Shown piece after piece: positions 9,195 to 20,554 of a DNA stretch of 64,000 bases; position 1 is the first letter of the stretch; each line of letters opens with the position of its first letter. The translations under genes were made by a program, and so were the position numbers. Location: the NCBI RefSeq assembly GCF_003584125.1, contig NZ_QXFL01000001.1, forward strand, positions 372,001 to 436,000, given 5' to 3'. A model generated the notes under the pieces. It was not told where the DNA came from, did no database searches, and saw nothing but the letters and a program-made list of their open reading frames with translations. This stretch comes from Aurantiacibacter zhengii. GTDB lineage: Bacteria; Pseudomonadota; Alphaproteobacteria; Sphingomonadales; Sphingomonadaceae.

Positions 9195-9584
9195 TCAGGC
9201 AGCTCCTGCGGAGAAGGCGAGGCGAGCGATGCAGAACAGGCCGAATGCGGCGCCTGCAAAGCTGGCGATGTTCAAGGCGAGAATGGCGGCGAACTTTGTG
9301 CCGGATTCGTGCAGGTAATCCTCGATAAGGACCTGCAAGCCCAGCCGCGCGTGCCAGAAGGTGGACACCACCAGCAGCGCCACCATGAAGGCAGGCAGCG
9401 GGGCGGACAGCCAGCCCGCAACGCTGGCGTACGAATAGTCGCCCAGTAACGCCAGCGACACGCCGAGGAACAGCACCGTCACGAGGTTACCGACCGCGGT
9501 GAAGCGCTGCATCAGCCAGTGATGCGGACCCTGGTGGGCTGCGCCGAGGCCGCGCACGCGGCCGATGGAAGTTCCGTTACCCAT
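9195..9584 (-). CDS. sdhD: Succinate dehydrogenase membrane anchor subunit
   Basis: SdhD is the second membrane anchor of complex II and helps bind haem b and ubiquinone. The 129-residue protein has three hydrophobic segments, near residues 32-50, 62-76 and 97-120. The conserved [15 protein letters not shown] motif, with haem and quinone site residues, follows the second. The N-terminal stretch with [12 protein letters not shown] matches the family. It lies between sdhC (15 bases) and sdhA (1 base), so the three are one operon. Confidence 0.95.
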   Translation of the reverse strand: MGNGTSIGRVRGLGAAHQGPHHWLMQRFTAVGNLVTVLFLGVSLALLGDYSYASVAGWLSAPLPAFMVALLVVSTFWHARLGLQVLIEDYLHESGTKFAAILALNIASFAGAAFGLFCIARLAFSAGAA

Positions 9585-9599
9585 GGTGTTTCGTCCCTA

Positions 9600-9980
9600 T
9601 CAAGCCAGCAGGATCAGGGCCCAGAAGACCGCCGTCAGCACGACGCCGCCGACCATCGAAATGACCGACCAGGTGCGGTTGGTATCCAGTTCGTAGCCCG
9701 CGCCAAGGTCCAGCACGAAGTGGCGCAGGCCAGAGCACATGTGGGTGAAGAAGGCCCAGGTCAGGCCGATCAGCACCACCTTGCCATACCAGGCGGAGGC
9801 ATGGGTGTGGAACGTCTCGTAAGCTTCCGGCCCGCCAGCCAGCGCCCCCAGCCACCACAGCAGCACGCCCAGCCCGACGATGGCCATGCCATCCCCCGAT
9901 ACGCGGTGCAGGATGGATACCGCCATGTGCGGTCCCCATTTCCAGATTTGCAGGTGCGGTGATAGCGGGCGGTTGGCCAT
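9600..9980 (-). CDS. sdhC: Succinate dehydrogenase cytochrome b556 subunit
   Basis: SdhC anchors complex II in the membrane and carries haem b. The 126-residue protein has the family N-terminus RPLSPHLQIWKWGPHMAVSILHRVSG and three membrane helices. The haem-ligand signature HMCSGLRHFVLDLG is near residue 80. It is first gene of the sdhC-sdhD-sdhA-DUF3703 operon, and the promoter must lie in the 181 bases shared with the divergent SDR gene. No sdhB is in the window. Confidence 0.95.
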   Translation of the reverse strand: MANRPLSPHLQIWKWGPHMAVSILHRVSGDGMAIVGLGVLLWWLGALAGGPEAYETFHTHASAWYGKVVLIGLTWAFFTHMCSGLRHFVLDLGAGYELDTNRTWSVISMVGGVVLTAVFWALILLA

Positions 9981-10066
9981 TTAGCGTCCCATTGCGTGAG
10001 TTAGAGCCCAAAGTTCGTGCCCTCCCTCTAGCGATTGTGGCGCGCGTGACAAGCGGCCCTTCGGCC

Positions 10067-10091
10067 ATATCGGGCAGATTTCTCCCGATAT
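10067..10091. promoter_or_regulatory. Perfect dyad between sdhC and the divergent SDR gene
   Basis: ATATCGGG and CCCGATAT form perfect 8-base arms around a 9-base spacer. The dyad lies 86 bases upstream of sdhC and 70 bases upstream of the SDR gene, in the only shared control region. This could be a regulator-binding site or a hairpin. It lacks a T tract on either side, so it is not an ordinary terminator. Confidence 0.45.
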
Positions 10092-10161
10092 CGGTCCCAA
10101 CGCCGACGGCGCGCTCGCGCGGACTTTCCCCGCAGGGTTCCCCCCGCTATGACCCTGATCC

Positions 10162-10872
10162 ATGACCAACATTCTCGTCACCGGCAGCAGCCGAGGTATC
10201 GGACAGGCGATTGCAGACCAGCTGGCGGAGCGGGGCTGCAACGTCATGGGACACGCCACCCGCGAAATCGATTCGCGCACGATCGCCGCGGACTTCGCCG
10301 ATCCCCCTGCCCCGCAGATGCTGTGGGAAGAGGCGCTGGACCGGCTGGATGGCCGTATCGACGTGCTTGTCAACAATGCCGGCCTGTTCGAGCAGATCCC
10401 GCTGCACGCCAGCGACATCGAATGGCTGGACCGGTGGGAGGATACGCTGCGCATCAACCTGACTGCCGCAGCGCAGCTCAGCCGCTTTGCCGTGCGCCAC
10501 TGGCAGGATCGCGGCTGCGGCGGGCGCATCGTCCATATCGCCAGCCGCGCTGCCTATCGCGGGGACTCGCCCGCGCACTGGCATTATGCCGCGGCCAAGG
10601 GCGGCATGGTGGCCATGCACAAGACCATCGCGCGCGGCTATGCCGCCGAAGGCATCCTTTCCTTCGCCATCACGCCGGGGTTCACCGACACATCGATGGC
10701 AGGCGACTACCTCGACAGTCGCGGGGGCGAAGGACTGCTGGCCGATATCCCGCTGGGCCGCGTGGCAGAGCCGGAGGAGATTGCAGACATCGCCGTGTTC
10801 TGCAGCCTCGACGCGCCACCCAGCATGACCGGCGCGGTAATCGATGCCAACGGCGCCAGTTATGTGCGGTAA
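10162..10872 (+). CDS. SDR family oxidoreductase
   Basis: This 236-residue protein is a classical short-chain dehydrogenase/reductase. The NAD(P)-binding motif TGSSRGIG is at residues 7-14, NNAG is near residues 72-75, and the active-site HYAAAK motif has Tyr and Lys four apart. The C-terminal AEPEEIADIAVFCS region resembles FabG-like enzymes. The substrate cannot be named. It is the first gene of a forward run; the lactamase gene starts inside its last codons, so the two are translationally coupled. Confidence 0.88.
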   Translation: MTNILVTGSSRGIGQAIADQLAERGCNVMGHATREIDSRTIAADFADPPAPQMLWEEALDRLDGRIDVLVNNAGLFEQIPLHASDIEWLDRWEDTLRINLTAAAQLSRFAVRHWQDRGCGGRIVHIASRAAYRGDSPAHWHYAAAKGGMVAMHKTIARGYAAEGILSFAITPGFTDTSMAGDYLDSRGGEGLLADIPLGRVAEPEEIADIAVFCSLDAPPSMTGAVIDANGASYVR

Positions 10873-11791
10873 ATGGGCCGCCGCGCTGGCGAGCCTGTTG
10901 CTGGCCGCCTGCGTCGCCCCGCAGCCGCCTGTCCCTTCCGCCAGCATGGCCACGCTCGATGCCGCCCGCGCCGGTGCGGACAGCGGCACGGCATGGGCGC
11001 AGGACTGCACCGACTGGGACGACTGGGACAAGCGCGCCCGCCCGTTCCACGTTTACGGAGACACCTACCACGTCGGCACCTGCGGCATATCCGCGATACT
11101 GATTGCAGGACCGGCAGGCCACGTGCTGATCGACAGCGGCACCCGCAACGGCGCACGCGTGGTGCTGAGCAACATTCGCACGCTTGGCTTCCAGCCGGAA
11201 AACCTGCGCGCCGTGCTGACCAGCCACGAACACTTCGATCATGTCGGCGGCCTGTGGTGGGTGCACCAGAACAGCGGCGCGCGCATTCTTACATCCCCGC
11301 AGGCGCTGCCGGTGCTGGAAACCGGCATGGCCGCAGCGAACGATCCGCAATACGGCATGCACGATCCGATGACCCCGGTTCCAGGCCGGGCCGTATCCGC
11401 GGTAACGCCTGGACAGGCGGTGGAGATCGCCGGCCTGCGCTTCATGCCGATTGCCACTCCCGGCCACACGCCGGGCGCGCTGACATGGCAGTGGGAAAGC
11501 TGCGAGGCGGGCGAGTGCAAGACCATCGTCTATGCCGACAGCCTTTCCGCCGTCAGCGCCGACAATTACAGGTTTTCCGACCATGCCGAATACGTGCAGG
11601 CCTATCGCGATGGACTGGCCCGCCTGGCCGCCCTGGACTGCGACATCCTGCTCACCCCCCACCCCTCGGCCAGCGGCATGCGTGACAAATTGCTGGCAAG
11701 CGACTGGCAAAGTGGCGCGAATTGCGCCAGTTATGCCGCCGACAGGGGGGCAAGGCTGGATGATCGGCTGGCCCGAGAGGGGACGCAATGA
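10862..11791 (+). CDS. Subclass B3 metallo-beta-lactamase, predicted lipoprotein
   Basis: This zinc hydrolase of the B3 class would open beta-lactam rings in the periplasm. The 309-residue protein begins with a lipoprotein signal ending LLLAAC (Cys17). Metal ligands appear in B3 order: H122-x-H124-x-D126-H127 in SHEHFDHVGG, H202 in TPGHTPG and H267 in LLTPHP. The DSLS segment replaces the zinc-binding Cys of B1/B2 enzymes. A glutamate sits between the first two histidines, where small residues are usual. The chosen ATG overlaps the SDR stop by 11 bases; an in-frame ATG 6 codons upstream would lengthen the signal. Its stop overlaps prmA (ATGA). Sphingomonad B3 enzymes such as MIM-1 are known relatives; activity here is inferred. 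Confidence 0.88.
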   Translation: MCGKWAAALASLLLAACVAPQPPVPSASMATLDAARAGADSGTAWAQDCTDWDDWDKRARPFHVYGDTYHVGTCGISAILIAGPAGHVLIDSGTRNGARVVLSNIRTLGFQPENLRAVLTSHEHFDHVGGLWWVHQNSGARILTSPQALPVLETGMAAANDPQYGMHDPMTPVPGRAVSAVTPGQAVEIAGLRFMPIATPGHTPGALTWQWESCEAGECKTIVYADSLSAVSADNYRFSDHAEYVQAYRDGLARLAALDCDILLTPHPSASGMRDKLLASDWQSGANCASYAADRGARLDDRLAREGTQ

Positions 11792-12693
11792 GCTGGAAGC
11801 TATCCGCCCTTGCTACGAAAGAGCGAGTCGAGGAAGCGCTGGACAGGCGCGAAGAAATCATCGGTTGGGACGAGAATATCGTCCTTACCGCCTACGAGGT
11901 CGATCCCAAGCAGCCCGAGGTGTGGCGGTTGGAGGCCTATACTCCCGGTGAGCCGAACGATGCCGAGCGTGCCGCCCTGCACGAGCTTTTCGACGAGCCC
12001 GTGCCGCCGATCCTGGCGGAAAAGCTGCCGGACACCGACTGGGTGAGCGAAAGCCAGAAGGGCGTGAACCCGATCCGTGCCGGTCGGTTCCGCGTACGCA
12101 CCCCCGATCACAAGCCGCTGGGCGACCCCTCGCTGACCGAATTCGTGATTCCTGCCGCGCAGGCCTTTGGCACCGGTCAACACGAAACCACGGCGGGCTG
12201 CCTGGAAATGCTCGACATCATGAAGCGCCAGGGTCTCACGCCGCGAAGCGTGGCGGATATCGGCACCGGTACCGGCCTGCTGGCCTTTGCCGCCATGGAC
12301 CTGTGGCCGCTGGCCCATGCCGTTGCCAGCGATATCGATCCGGTGTGCGAGCCCGCGGTGATCGGCAACTGCGACATGAATGACATTCCGCTGGGCACGG
12401 AGCGCGGCGAACTGGCCATGGTTATCGCCGATGGCATGGACGATCCCTCGTTGCAGGCGCGCGCGCCTTACGACCTGCTGATCGCGAACATCCTGGCCGG
12501 ACCGCTGATCGCGATGGCGCACGATTTCGCGGATGCTGTCTCGCCGCGCGGCAGCGTGCTGCTGGCGGGGCTGCTGGAAAGGCAGGAAAGAACGGTGCGG
12601 GCCGCTTATCTCAAGGCCGGTTTTCGCGTGCACCGGCGCATCGTCAATGGCGACTGGAGCATCCTGTGGCTGCGGCGTCGGTTTCTGAGGTAA
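11788..12693 (+). CDS. prmA: Ribosomal protein L11 methyltransferase
   Basis: PrmA trimethylates ribosomal protein L11 using S-adenosylmethionine. The 301-residue protein has an N-terminal substrate-recognition domain and a Rossmann methyltransferase domain. Its markers are FGTGQHETTAGCLE, the SAM motif VADIGTGTGLLAFAA and the family signature LIANILAGPL. The start follows GAGGGGACGCA and overlaps the lactamase stop by 4 bases. Linkage of a lactamase to a ribosome-modification gene probably reflects operon crowding, not a functional tie. The DUF2459 gene starts inside its last 28 bases. Confidence 0.95.
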   Translation: MSWKLSALATKERVEEALDRREEIIGWDENIVLTAYEVDPKQPEVWRLEAYTPGEPNDAERAALHELFDEPVPPILAEKLPDTDWVSESQKGVNPIRAGRFRVRTPDHKPLGDPSLTEFVIPAAQAFGTGQHETTAGCLEMLDIMKRQGLTPRSVADIGTGTGLLAFAAMDLWPLAHAVASDIDPVCEPAVIGNCDMNDIPLGTERGELAMVIADGMDDPSLQARAPYDLLIANILAGPLIAMAHDFADAVSPRGSVLLAGLLERQERTVRAAYLKAGFRVHRRIVNGDWSILWLRRRFLR

Positions 12694-13409
12694 CGCGATC
12701 GCCAGTGGTTCGCCGCCTGCTGCGCGCGGGGCTGGCGATACTGGCCGTGCTGGTAGCGCTGGCCGTCGGCTATCCGCTGGCAGCCTGGATCGGCAGTTCG
12801 ATCCCCCGCCACGAAACGGTCGCAGCGACGGGGGAAACGTCGGAAACGGTTCAGATCATGGTGGAGACCAACGGTACCCACACCGGCATCATCGTGCCCA
12901 TCGTCACCGCGACGAAAGACTGGCGCGAGAGCTTGCCCAGCGCTGCGCGGCGCGATGCCTACGGTCGATATCCGACGCACCTTTCACTTGGCTGGGGCGA
13001 GCGCGAGGTCTTCCTGAACGTGCCGACCTGGGGCGACCTGAAAGCCAGTACCGCGCTGCGCATTGCGACGACAGGCGGCGATGCGCTGATGCGGGTAAGC
13101 CATTACGTGCGCCCCGCCCCCAGCCCGAACCATCGCCCGGTTACCATCACACAGGCGCAGTACGCGCGCCTCGTCGCCGCCATCGAACGCGCGCTGCCCG
13201 AAGTTGCCGAGGGAGAGGACCGCCCGGTCCTGACCGGCACTTACGTCGACGATGCCTATTACGAGGCGAAGGGCAGCTACTCACTCGCCAACACCTGCAA
13301 CACATGGGTCGGTAACACGCTGGCCGAAGCGGGCATCGAAATGGGACTGTGGACCCCGTTTGCCGGCGGGGTGATGGAATGGATACCGGAGCCTGCCCCG
13401 CCCGATTAA
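12666..13409 (+). CDS. DUF2459 (TIGR02117-type) membrane-anchored protein
   Basis: This 247-residue protein of unknown function matches the DUF2459/TIGR02117 family. One N-terminal membrane segment (about residues 20-45) is followed by a periplasmic domain. Family markers are VETNGTHTGIIVP, LSLGWGEREVFLNVPTWGDL and NTCNTWVGNTLAEAG, with conserved His and Cys residues that could form a catalytic site. The GTG at 12666 overlaps prmA by 28 bases; a GTG at 12705 is an alternative that would remove the overlap. The function is unknown. Confidence 0.82.
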   Translation: MAAASVSEVTRSPVVRRLLRAGLAILAVLVALAVGYPLAAWIGSSIPRHETVAATGETSETVQIMVETNGTHTGIIVPIVTATKDWRESLPSAARRDAYGRYPTHLSLGWGEREVFLNVPTWGDLKASTALRIATTGGDALMRVSHYVRPAPSPNHRPVTITQAQYARLVAAIERALPEVAEGEDRPVLTGTYVDDAYYEAKGSYSLANTCNTWVGNTLAEAGIEMGLWTPFAGGVMEWIPEPAPPD

Positions 13410-13536
13410 GCCGCCCGATCATGGTTAAACATCAGGGTTATTAGCGCAGTAACACCTGGGCAAACTTGCATTGTCGCAGTGCAGCATATCCTGTATGGTT
13501 ACTTTCGCGATACACAGCACGAGATGGGGCAATTGC

Positions 13537-13872
13537 ATGGGCGAACGCAGTGTCGAGCGGCATGATATTTCCATCATGGGCACGCTGCGCACCGGAACCG
13601 GCAAGCGCGAGGTGACGATCGTGGACCTGTCGGAACGCGGCTGCCGTATCCTGGATCGCATGGGCTTTCTCTCGCCCGATCTGGGGGTTACCATCAAGAT
13701 CGGCCCCGTCGGACCGGTAGATGCCACGGTGCGCTGGCAGGACCGGCCCTATGCCGGCATCCGCTTCAACAACCCGCTCTATCCCGCGGTGTTGGATCAT
13801 ATCCGCACCCATTTCGACCTGCGCGATCTGGGCAGGGGTAACATCGACAATCCAGGCGGAACGCCGGGCTGA
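13537..13872 (+). CDS. Stand-alone PilZ domain protein
   Basis: This 111-residue protein consists of a single PilZ domain, the usual cyclic-di-GMP receptor. The binding motifs are both present: RxxxR as RSVER at residues 4-8, and DxSxxG as DLSERG near residue 30. The start ATG follows GGGGCAATTGC; an upstream frame extension of 22 codons has no family similarity. It lies after a 127-base gap, so it may have its own promoter. The same type of protein recurs at 19078-19413. The target process is unknown. Confidence 0.8.
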   Translation: MGERSVERHDISIMGTLRTGTGKREVTIVDLSERGCRILDRMGFLSPDLGVTIKIGPVGPVDATVRWQDRPYAGIRFNNPLYPAVLDHIRTHFDLRDLGRGNIDNPGGTPG

Positions 13873-13953
13873 CCTGACGCCGAGCTGGCAGGAACCTCCC
13901 CGCCCCGCCGGCCATTACCCTTGCATCATCCCTACGATGCAAGAGAAGTTTCC

Positions 13954-14625
13954 ATGACCAAGACCCTGCTCATCACCGGCGCCTCCAGCGGGATCGGCGA
14001 GGCAACCGCCCGCGCTGCCGCCGAAAACGGCTGGAACGTGGCCCTGCTGGCCCGTTCCGAAGACAAGCTGAACACGCTGGCAGGCGATATCGGCGATGCC
14101 GCGCTGGCACTGCCGTGCGACGTCACCGATCGCGATGCGCTGAACGCGGCGATTGCGAAGGCGGTCGATCATTTTGGCGGGCTGGATGCGGTTTTCGCCA
14201 ACGCCGGAAAGGGCGTGGACAATCCCGGCGTGGAAAAAGGCGACCCGGAAGAATGGCACGACATGATCCATCTCAACATCCTCGCCGTGCTCTACACCGC
14301 CCACGCCGCCATTCCGCACCTGCGCAAGACCAAGGGGACGTTCGTCGTCACCGGGTCCAAGGCCGGGCGCGACCACATGCAGGGTTCCATCTACAGCGCT
14401 ACCAAGTGGTTCGTGCAAGGCTTCGCCGGCAACCTGGCGGAGGAGATGCGCGAATGGGGCGGTCGCTGCACCGTCATCACGCCCGGCATGGTGGACACAG
14501 CCTTCTTCGACGAGGCCAAGCCAACCAAGCTGCAACCGCGCGACATCGCCGATGCCGTCGTCTTCGCCCTCGGACAGCGCGACACGTCATGCGTGCGCGA
14601 AATCCACCTGATGCCGAACGACTAG
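13954..14625 (+). CDS. SDR family oxidoreductase
   Basis: This 223-residue short-chain dehydrogenase/reductase has the cofactor motif TGASSGIG at residues 8-15, the ANAGKG form of the NNAG motif, and an active-site YSATKW motif (YxxxK). The ending, with IADAVVFALGQRDTSCVREIHLMP, is typical of YdfG-like SDRs acting on 3-hydroxy acids or serine. The start is set by AAGAGAAG upstream and removes an 11-codon extension. The stop is 1 base from the ligA stop on the other strand. The substrate is unknown. Confidence 0.87.
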   Translation: MTKTLLITGASSGIGEATARAAAENGWNVALLARSEDKLNTLAGDIGDAALALPCDVTDRDALNAAIAKAVDHFGGLDAVFANAGKGVDNPGVEKGDPEEWHDMIHLNILAVLYTAHAAIPHLRKTKGTFVVTGSKAGRDHMQGSIYSATKWFVQGFAGNLAEEMREWGGRCTVITPGMVDTAFFDEAKPTKLQPRDIADAVVFALGQRDTSCVREIHLMPND

Positions 14626-14626
14626 G

Positions 14627-17196
<2,570 letters not shown>

Positions 17197-17252
17197 GACG
17201 CCTCATCCGCCGACTGGCCTGTGTTTTCAAGCCCTCAACGCGCTTGTGCGCA

Positions 17253-18932
17253 CTAAGCGCCCTCCAGCAACCTGTCTGCCTGGGCCCGCGCTTCGTCGGT
17301 GACTTCCGCACCGGAAAGCATGCGGGCGATTTCCTCCTGCCGCCCTTCAGCGTCCAGCAGCGCGACCGAGGTCTTTGTTACCGTGCCCTCGTTCGACTTG
17401 GCGATCATGTAATGCGTGCGCCCACGCGCGGCGACCTGGGGTGAGTGCGTCACGGCCAGCAACTGCCCACCCTCACCCTTGTTGCCATTGGCAAGCCGCG
17501 CTAGCCGTTCGCCGATGGCAGATGCCACCGCCCCGCCCACGCCGCGGTCGATCTCGTCGAAGATCACCGTCGCCGCGCCGCCCTGCTCCGCCAGCGCCAC
17601 TTTCAGCGCCAGGATGAAGCGGGAAAGTTCGCCGCCTGATGCGATCTTGCCCAGCGGGGCAAAGTCCGCGCCCGGATTGGTGGCGATCAGGAATTCGACC
17701 GAGTCCATGCCGTGCGCGCTCCACTTCTCCTCGGGCTGCTCGGCAACTGCCGTCTTGAAACGGGCGGAATCGAGCTTGAGCGGCGCCAACTCGGCGGCAA
17801 CGGCCTCGTCCAGTTGCATGGCAGCGCCCACGCGCGTGCCGTGAAGCGCCTCTGCCCGCGCACGATAGACTTCGTGCGCAGTGCGTTCCGCCTTTTCCAG
17901 GTCGGCGAGGTCGGCATCGCCCTGTTCGATGGCGTCCAGCTTGGCGCGCAGGCCGCGCATTACCTCGGGCAGGTCGTCCACCTGGCAATTGTGTTTGCGG
18001 GCCAGTGCGCGCAGTTCGAACAGGCGCTGCTCGATACGGTCCAGTTCCAGCGGGTCGTGCTGCAGGGCCTCGCCCGCCGCCTGCAATTTCTCTTCCGCCT
18101 CTCCCGCCTCGATCACGGCGCGGTCGAGCGCGGCCAGCGCCTCTGCCAGCAGGGGATGTTCGGGCGCAATCCGGTCCAGCTTGCGCGCTGCCACGCGCAG
18201 GGCGGCGAGCGGGGAATCGGATCCGTCCCAGACCGTGCGCAGGTCTTCCAGGTCGCCCGCCAGCTTTTCGCCCTTCTGCATGTCGGTGCGCGAATTGGCG
18301 AGCGTCTCCTCCTCCCCCTCCTGCGGTTCGATATTGGTGAGTTCGGAAAGGTGCGCCAGCAACAGGTCCTGGTCGGCCCTGGCCTGTTCGATCGCTTCTC
18401 GCTCGGCAGCCAGCTTGCTGCGCGCCTTGCGCCAGTCTTCCCATGCGGCAGCCACGCCCGCCACATCCGCATCGGCATAGCGATCCAGCAGCATGCGGTG
18501 GCCGCGCGGGTTTACCAGCCCGCGGTCGTCGTGCTGGCCGTGCAGTTCCACCAGCGCGCCCGCCAGCGTGCGCAGCAGGGCCACGCCTACGGGCTGGTCG
18601 TTGACGAAGGCCTTGGACCCGCCATCGGCCTTCAGGCGGCGGCGGATGATCAGCGGTTCGCCCGGCTCGATCTCCACTTCCGCTTCCTCCAGCGCATCTT
18701 GCAGGAGCGCCGGCAGCGTGCCGAATTCGAATGTCGCGGTAACGCTCGCCTGGTCCTCTCCAGCGCGAACCAGCGCGGTGTCGGCACGGTTGCCCAGCAC
18801 CAGGCCCAACGCATCCAGCAGGATCGACTTGCCCGCCCCGGTTTCGCCCGTCAGCACGCCAAGCCCCGGCCCGAATGACAGGTCGAGCGCGTCGATCAGC
18901 ACGATGTTCCGGATAGAAAGCGCGGTGAGCAT
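17253..18932 (-). CDS. recN: DNA repair protein RecN
   Basis: RecN is an SMC-like ATPase that acts on double-strand breaks. The 559-residue protein starts MLTALSIRNIVLIDALDLSF with the Walker A motif GETGAGKS near residue 30. A long coiled-coil middle follows. The C-terminal half of the ATPase has the signature ASGGELSRFILALK and the Walker B region TVIFDEIDRGVGG. I looked for an alphaproteobacterial LexA box (GTTC-N7-GTTC) in the upstream 145 bases and found none. bamD lies upstream on the same strand, with a PilZ gene between on the other strand. Confidence 0.97.
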   Translation of the reverse strand: MLTALSIRNIVLIDALDLSFGPGLGVLTGETGAGKSILLDALGLVLGNRADTALVRAGEDQASVTATFEFGTLPALLQDALEEAEVEIEPGEPLIIRRRLKADGGSKAFVNDQPVGVALLRTLAGALVELHGQHDDRGLVNPRGHRMLLDRYADADVAGVAAAWEDWRKARSKLAAEREAIEQARADQDLLLAHLSELTNIEPQEGEEETLANSRTDMQKGEKLAGDLEDLRTVWDGSDSPLAALRVAARKLDRIAPEHPLLAEALAALDRAVIEAGEAEEKLQAAGEALQHDPLELDRIEQRLFELRALARKHNCQVDDLPEVMRGLRAKLDAIEQGDADLADLEKAERTAHEVYRARAEALHGTRVGAAMQLDEAVAAELAPLKLDSARFKTAVAEQPEEKWSAHGMDSVEFLIATNPGADFAPLGKIASGGELSRFILALKVALAEQGGAATVIFDEIDRGVGGAVASAIGERLARLANGNKGEGGQLLAVTHSPQVAARGRTHYMIAKSNEGTVTKTSVALLDAEGRQEEIARMLSGAEVTDEARAQADRLLEGA

Positions 18933-19077
18933 AGGCCGTCAGGCTTTACGGCCACGCCAGCATCAGCGCAACGACCGGGACACCCCAAAAGGGTGGACGG
19001 CGACGTTTTCTTAACCAGTTCCGGTCACACTGGCTTGGTAATTTCAGGGTCTTGGCAATTCAGGAGGGGCGACACGG

Positions 19078-19413
19078 ATGTCCGTGCTCACGATCAGGGC
19101 ATACAGGCGTTACGCCACCCGACTGCCGGTCAGGCTGCGGCGCGACGGGCGCAAGGCCGCATCCGGACTGCTGATCGAACTGTCGCAGCAGGGGGCGCGT
19201 ATCAGCAACCTGGGACGCAGCACCTATGAGGTGGGCGACAGTGTCACGATCGTCACCAGCACCGATCTGGAAATCGAAGGCACGATCCGCTGGGCGCACG
19301 ACGGGCTGGCCGGTGTACGCCTGTGCTGCCCGTTGCACCTGCCGGAAATGCGTGACCTGCTGGAACTCAATCGCCGCGAACAGGGCGATATGGACCGCCG
19401 CTACGGCACCTGA
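19078..19413 (+). CDS. Stand-alone PilZ domain protein
   Basis: This 111-residue single PilZ domain is the same length as the product at 13537-13872. The N-terminus has RYATR, which fits the RxxxR half of the cyclic-di-GMP site. The second motif reads ELSQQG, so a glutamate replaces the usual Asp/Asn, which may weaken ligand binding. The start follows an excellent AGGAGG site. The gene is oriented against its neighbours and separates recN from bamD. Confidence 0.78.
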   Translation: MSVLTIRAYRRYATRLPVRLRRDGRKAASGLLIELSQQGARISNLGRSTYEVGDSVTIVTSTDLEIEGTIRWAHDGLAGVRLCCPLHLPEMRDLLELNRREQGDMDRRYGT

Positions 19414-19425
19414 AAGGCCTGCCGA

Positions 19426-20220
19426 TCAGCCGCCGACGCGCGCGGGCGCGTGCTCCTGCATCAGCTCGAACGCCTTTTCATACCACTCGTTGCCGGGATA
19501 GTTGGCCCCCAGCACCGCGGAATACCGCTGCGCCTCTTCGGGAATGCCCAGCGCCAGGCTGGACTCGGTCAGGCGGTACAGCGCCTCGGGCGTGTGGCTG
19601 GTGGTCTGGTAATCTTCCACCACGTTCTGGAAACGCAGCTGCGAGGCCAGCCACTGGCCGGTGCGCTGGTAGAACCGGCCGATTTCCATTTCCTTACCCG
19701 CAAGGTGATCGTTCAGCAGGTCGATCTTCAGGCGCGCATCGTCGGCATAGGCGCTTTCGGGAAAACGACGGACGATTTCGTTCATGGCCTGCAACGCGCG
19801 TTCGGTAATCGCCTGGTCGCGCTCGATATCGCTGATCTGCTCGTAATAGCTCATGGCGATCAGGTAATAGGCATAGGGCGCATCGCGGTTGCCGGGGTGG
19901 ATCGACAGGAAGCGTGAGGCCGACTGGATGGCCTTGGTATAATCGCGCGCCGCGTAATAGGAAAACGCGCTCATCAGCTGCGCCCGGCGGGCCCATGGCG
20001 AATAGGGGTGCTGGCGTTCCACCTCGTCGAACAGGCCGGCGGCCAGTTTCAGGTCGCCGCGCTCAAGCCGTGAACGGGCCGCGGTGTAGAGCGATTCGAC
20101 GTCGCGTGCGACATAGGCAAGGTCGGTCGCGCCCGTATCCGGGCCGCCGCCGCAGCCGGTCAGCATCGTTGCACAGGCGGCGCCCAGCAGCGCGCTACGG
20201 ATGGAAAGCTTCACAGTCAT
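19426..20220 (-). CDS. bamD: Outer-membrane protein assembly factor BamD
   Basis: BamD is an essential lipoprotein of the BAM complex that inserts beta-barrels into the outer membrane. The 264-residue protein has a lipoprotein signal ending MLTGC and TPR-like helical repeats. These include SLYTAARSRLERGDLKLAAGLFDEV, HPYSPWARRAQLMSAFSYY and PGNRDAPYAYYLIAMSYYEQI, which is the family pattern. The chosen ATG follows AGGCGAGCC and gives a proper signal; an open upstream extension of 44 codons is discarded. The usual neighbours recN and ligA follow downstream. Confidence 0.95.
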   Translation of the reverse strand: MTVKLSIRSALLGAACATMLTGCGGGPDTGATDLAYVARDVESLYTAARSRLERGDLKLAAGLFDEVERQHPYSPWARRAQLMSAFSYYAARDYTKAIQSASRFLSIHPGNRDAPYAYYLIAMSYYEQISDIERDQAITERALQAMNEIVRRFPESAYADDARLKIDLLNDHLAGKEMEIGRFYQRTGQWLASQLRFQNVVEDYQTTSHTPEALYRLTESSLALGIPEEAQRYSAVLGANYPGNEWYEKAFELMQEHAPARVGG

Positions 20221-20554
20221 GGCTCGCCTATAACTAGCCTCGCGCTGAACGCCAAGTGAAGTGCGCAAGGCTTTGCCGCTTTCTCTTCCCTTCCCGCTTT
20301 CGCGTGGCGTGCCTTTGCGATGCTTGCGAAGCGCCCTCTCGTCACGAAGCATTGTTGCACGTGCAAGGAAATCGACGTTCGTCGGTTGCAGTCACGCAGT
20401 TGTCGGGACTGTTGGAATTCCGTCGATTCCAGCCCTGTTCCGGTCGAGCATTGCATGATGTGCGCCGCTCCTTTGCCTAGATCACAGTCACCGCTCCGGC
20501 CCATCCCCCCAACGAAAAGCGGGCCGGAGCAACAGAGGAAAGAGGAGGAAGACC
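20221..20554. other. Intergenic region between bamD and the UrcA gene
   Basis: This 334-base divergent control region has no convincing gene. It must hold promoters for bamD on the reverse strand and for the UrcA gene on the forward strand. The only structure I see is a 6-base dyad TGGAAT-N7-ATTCCA at 20413-20431, too weak to assign. No tRNA-like or terminator structure is visible. Confidence 0.5.

Noticed and set aside
7418-9328. A long open frame antisense to sdhA
   Set aside because: sdhA is certain, and the antisense product has no family features; GC-rich third positions create such frames.
18933-19077. LexA box upstream of recN
   Set aside because: No GTTC-N7-GTTC or its complement is present in this gap.
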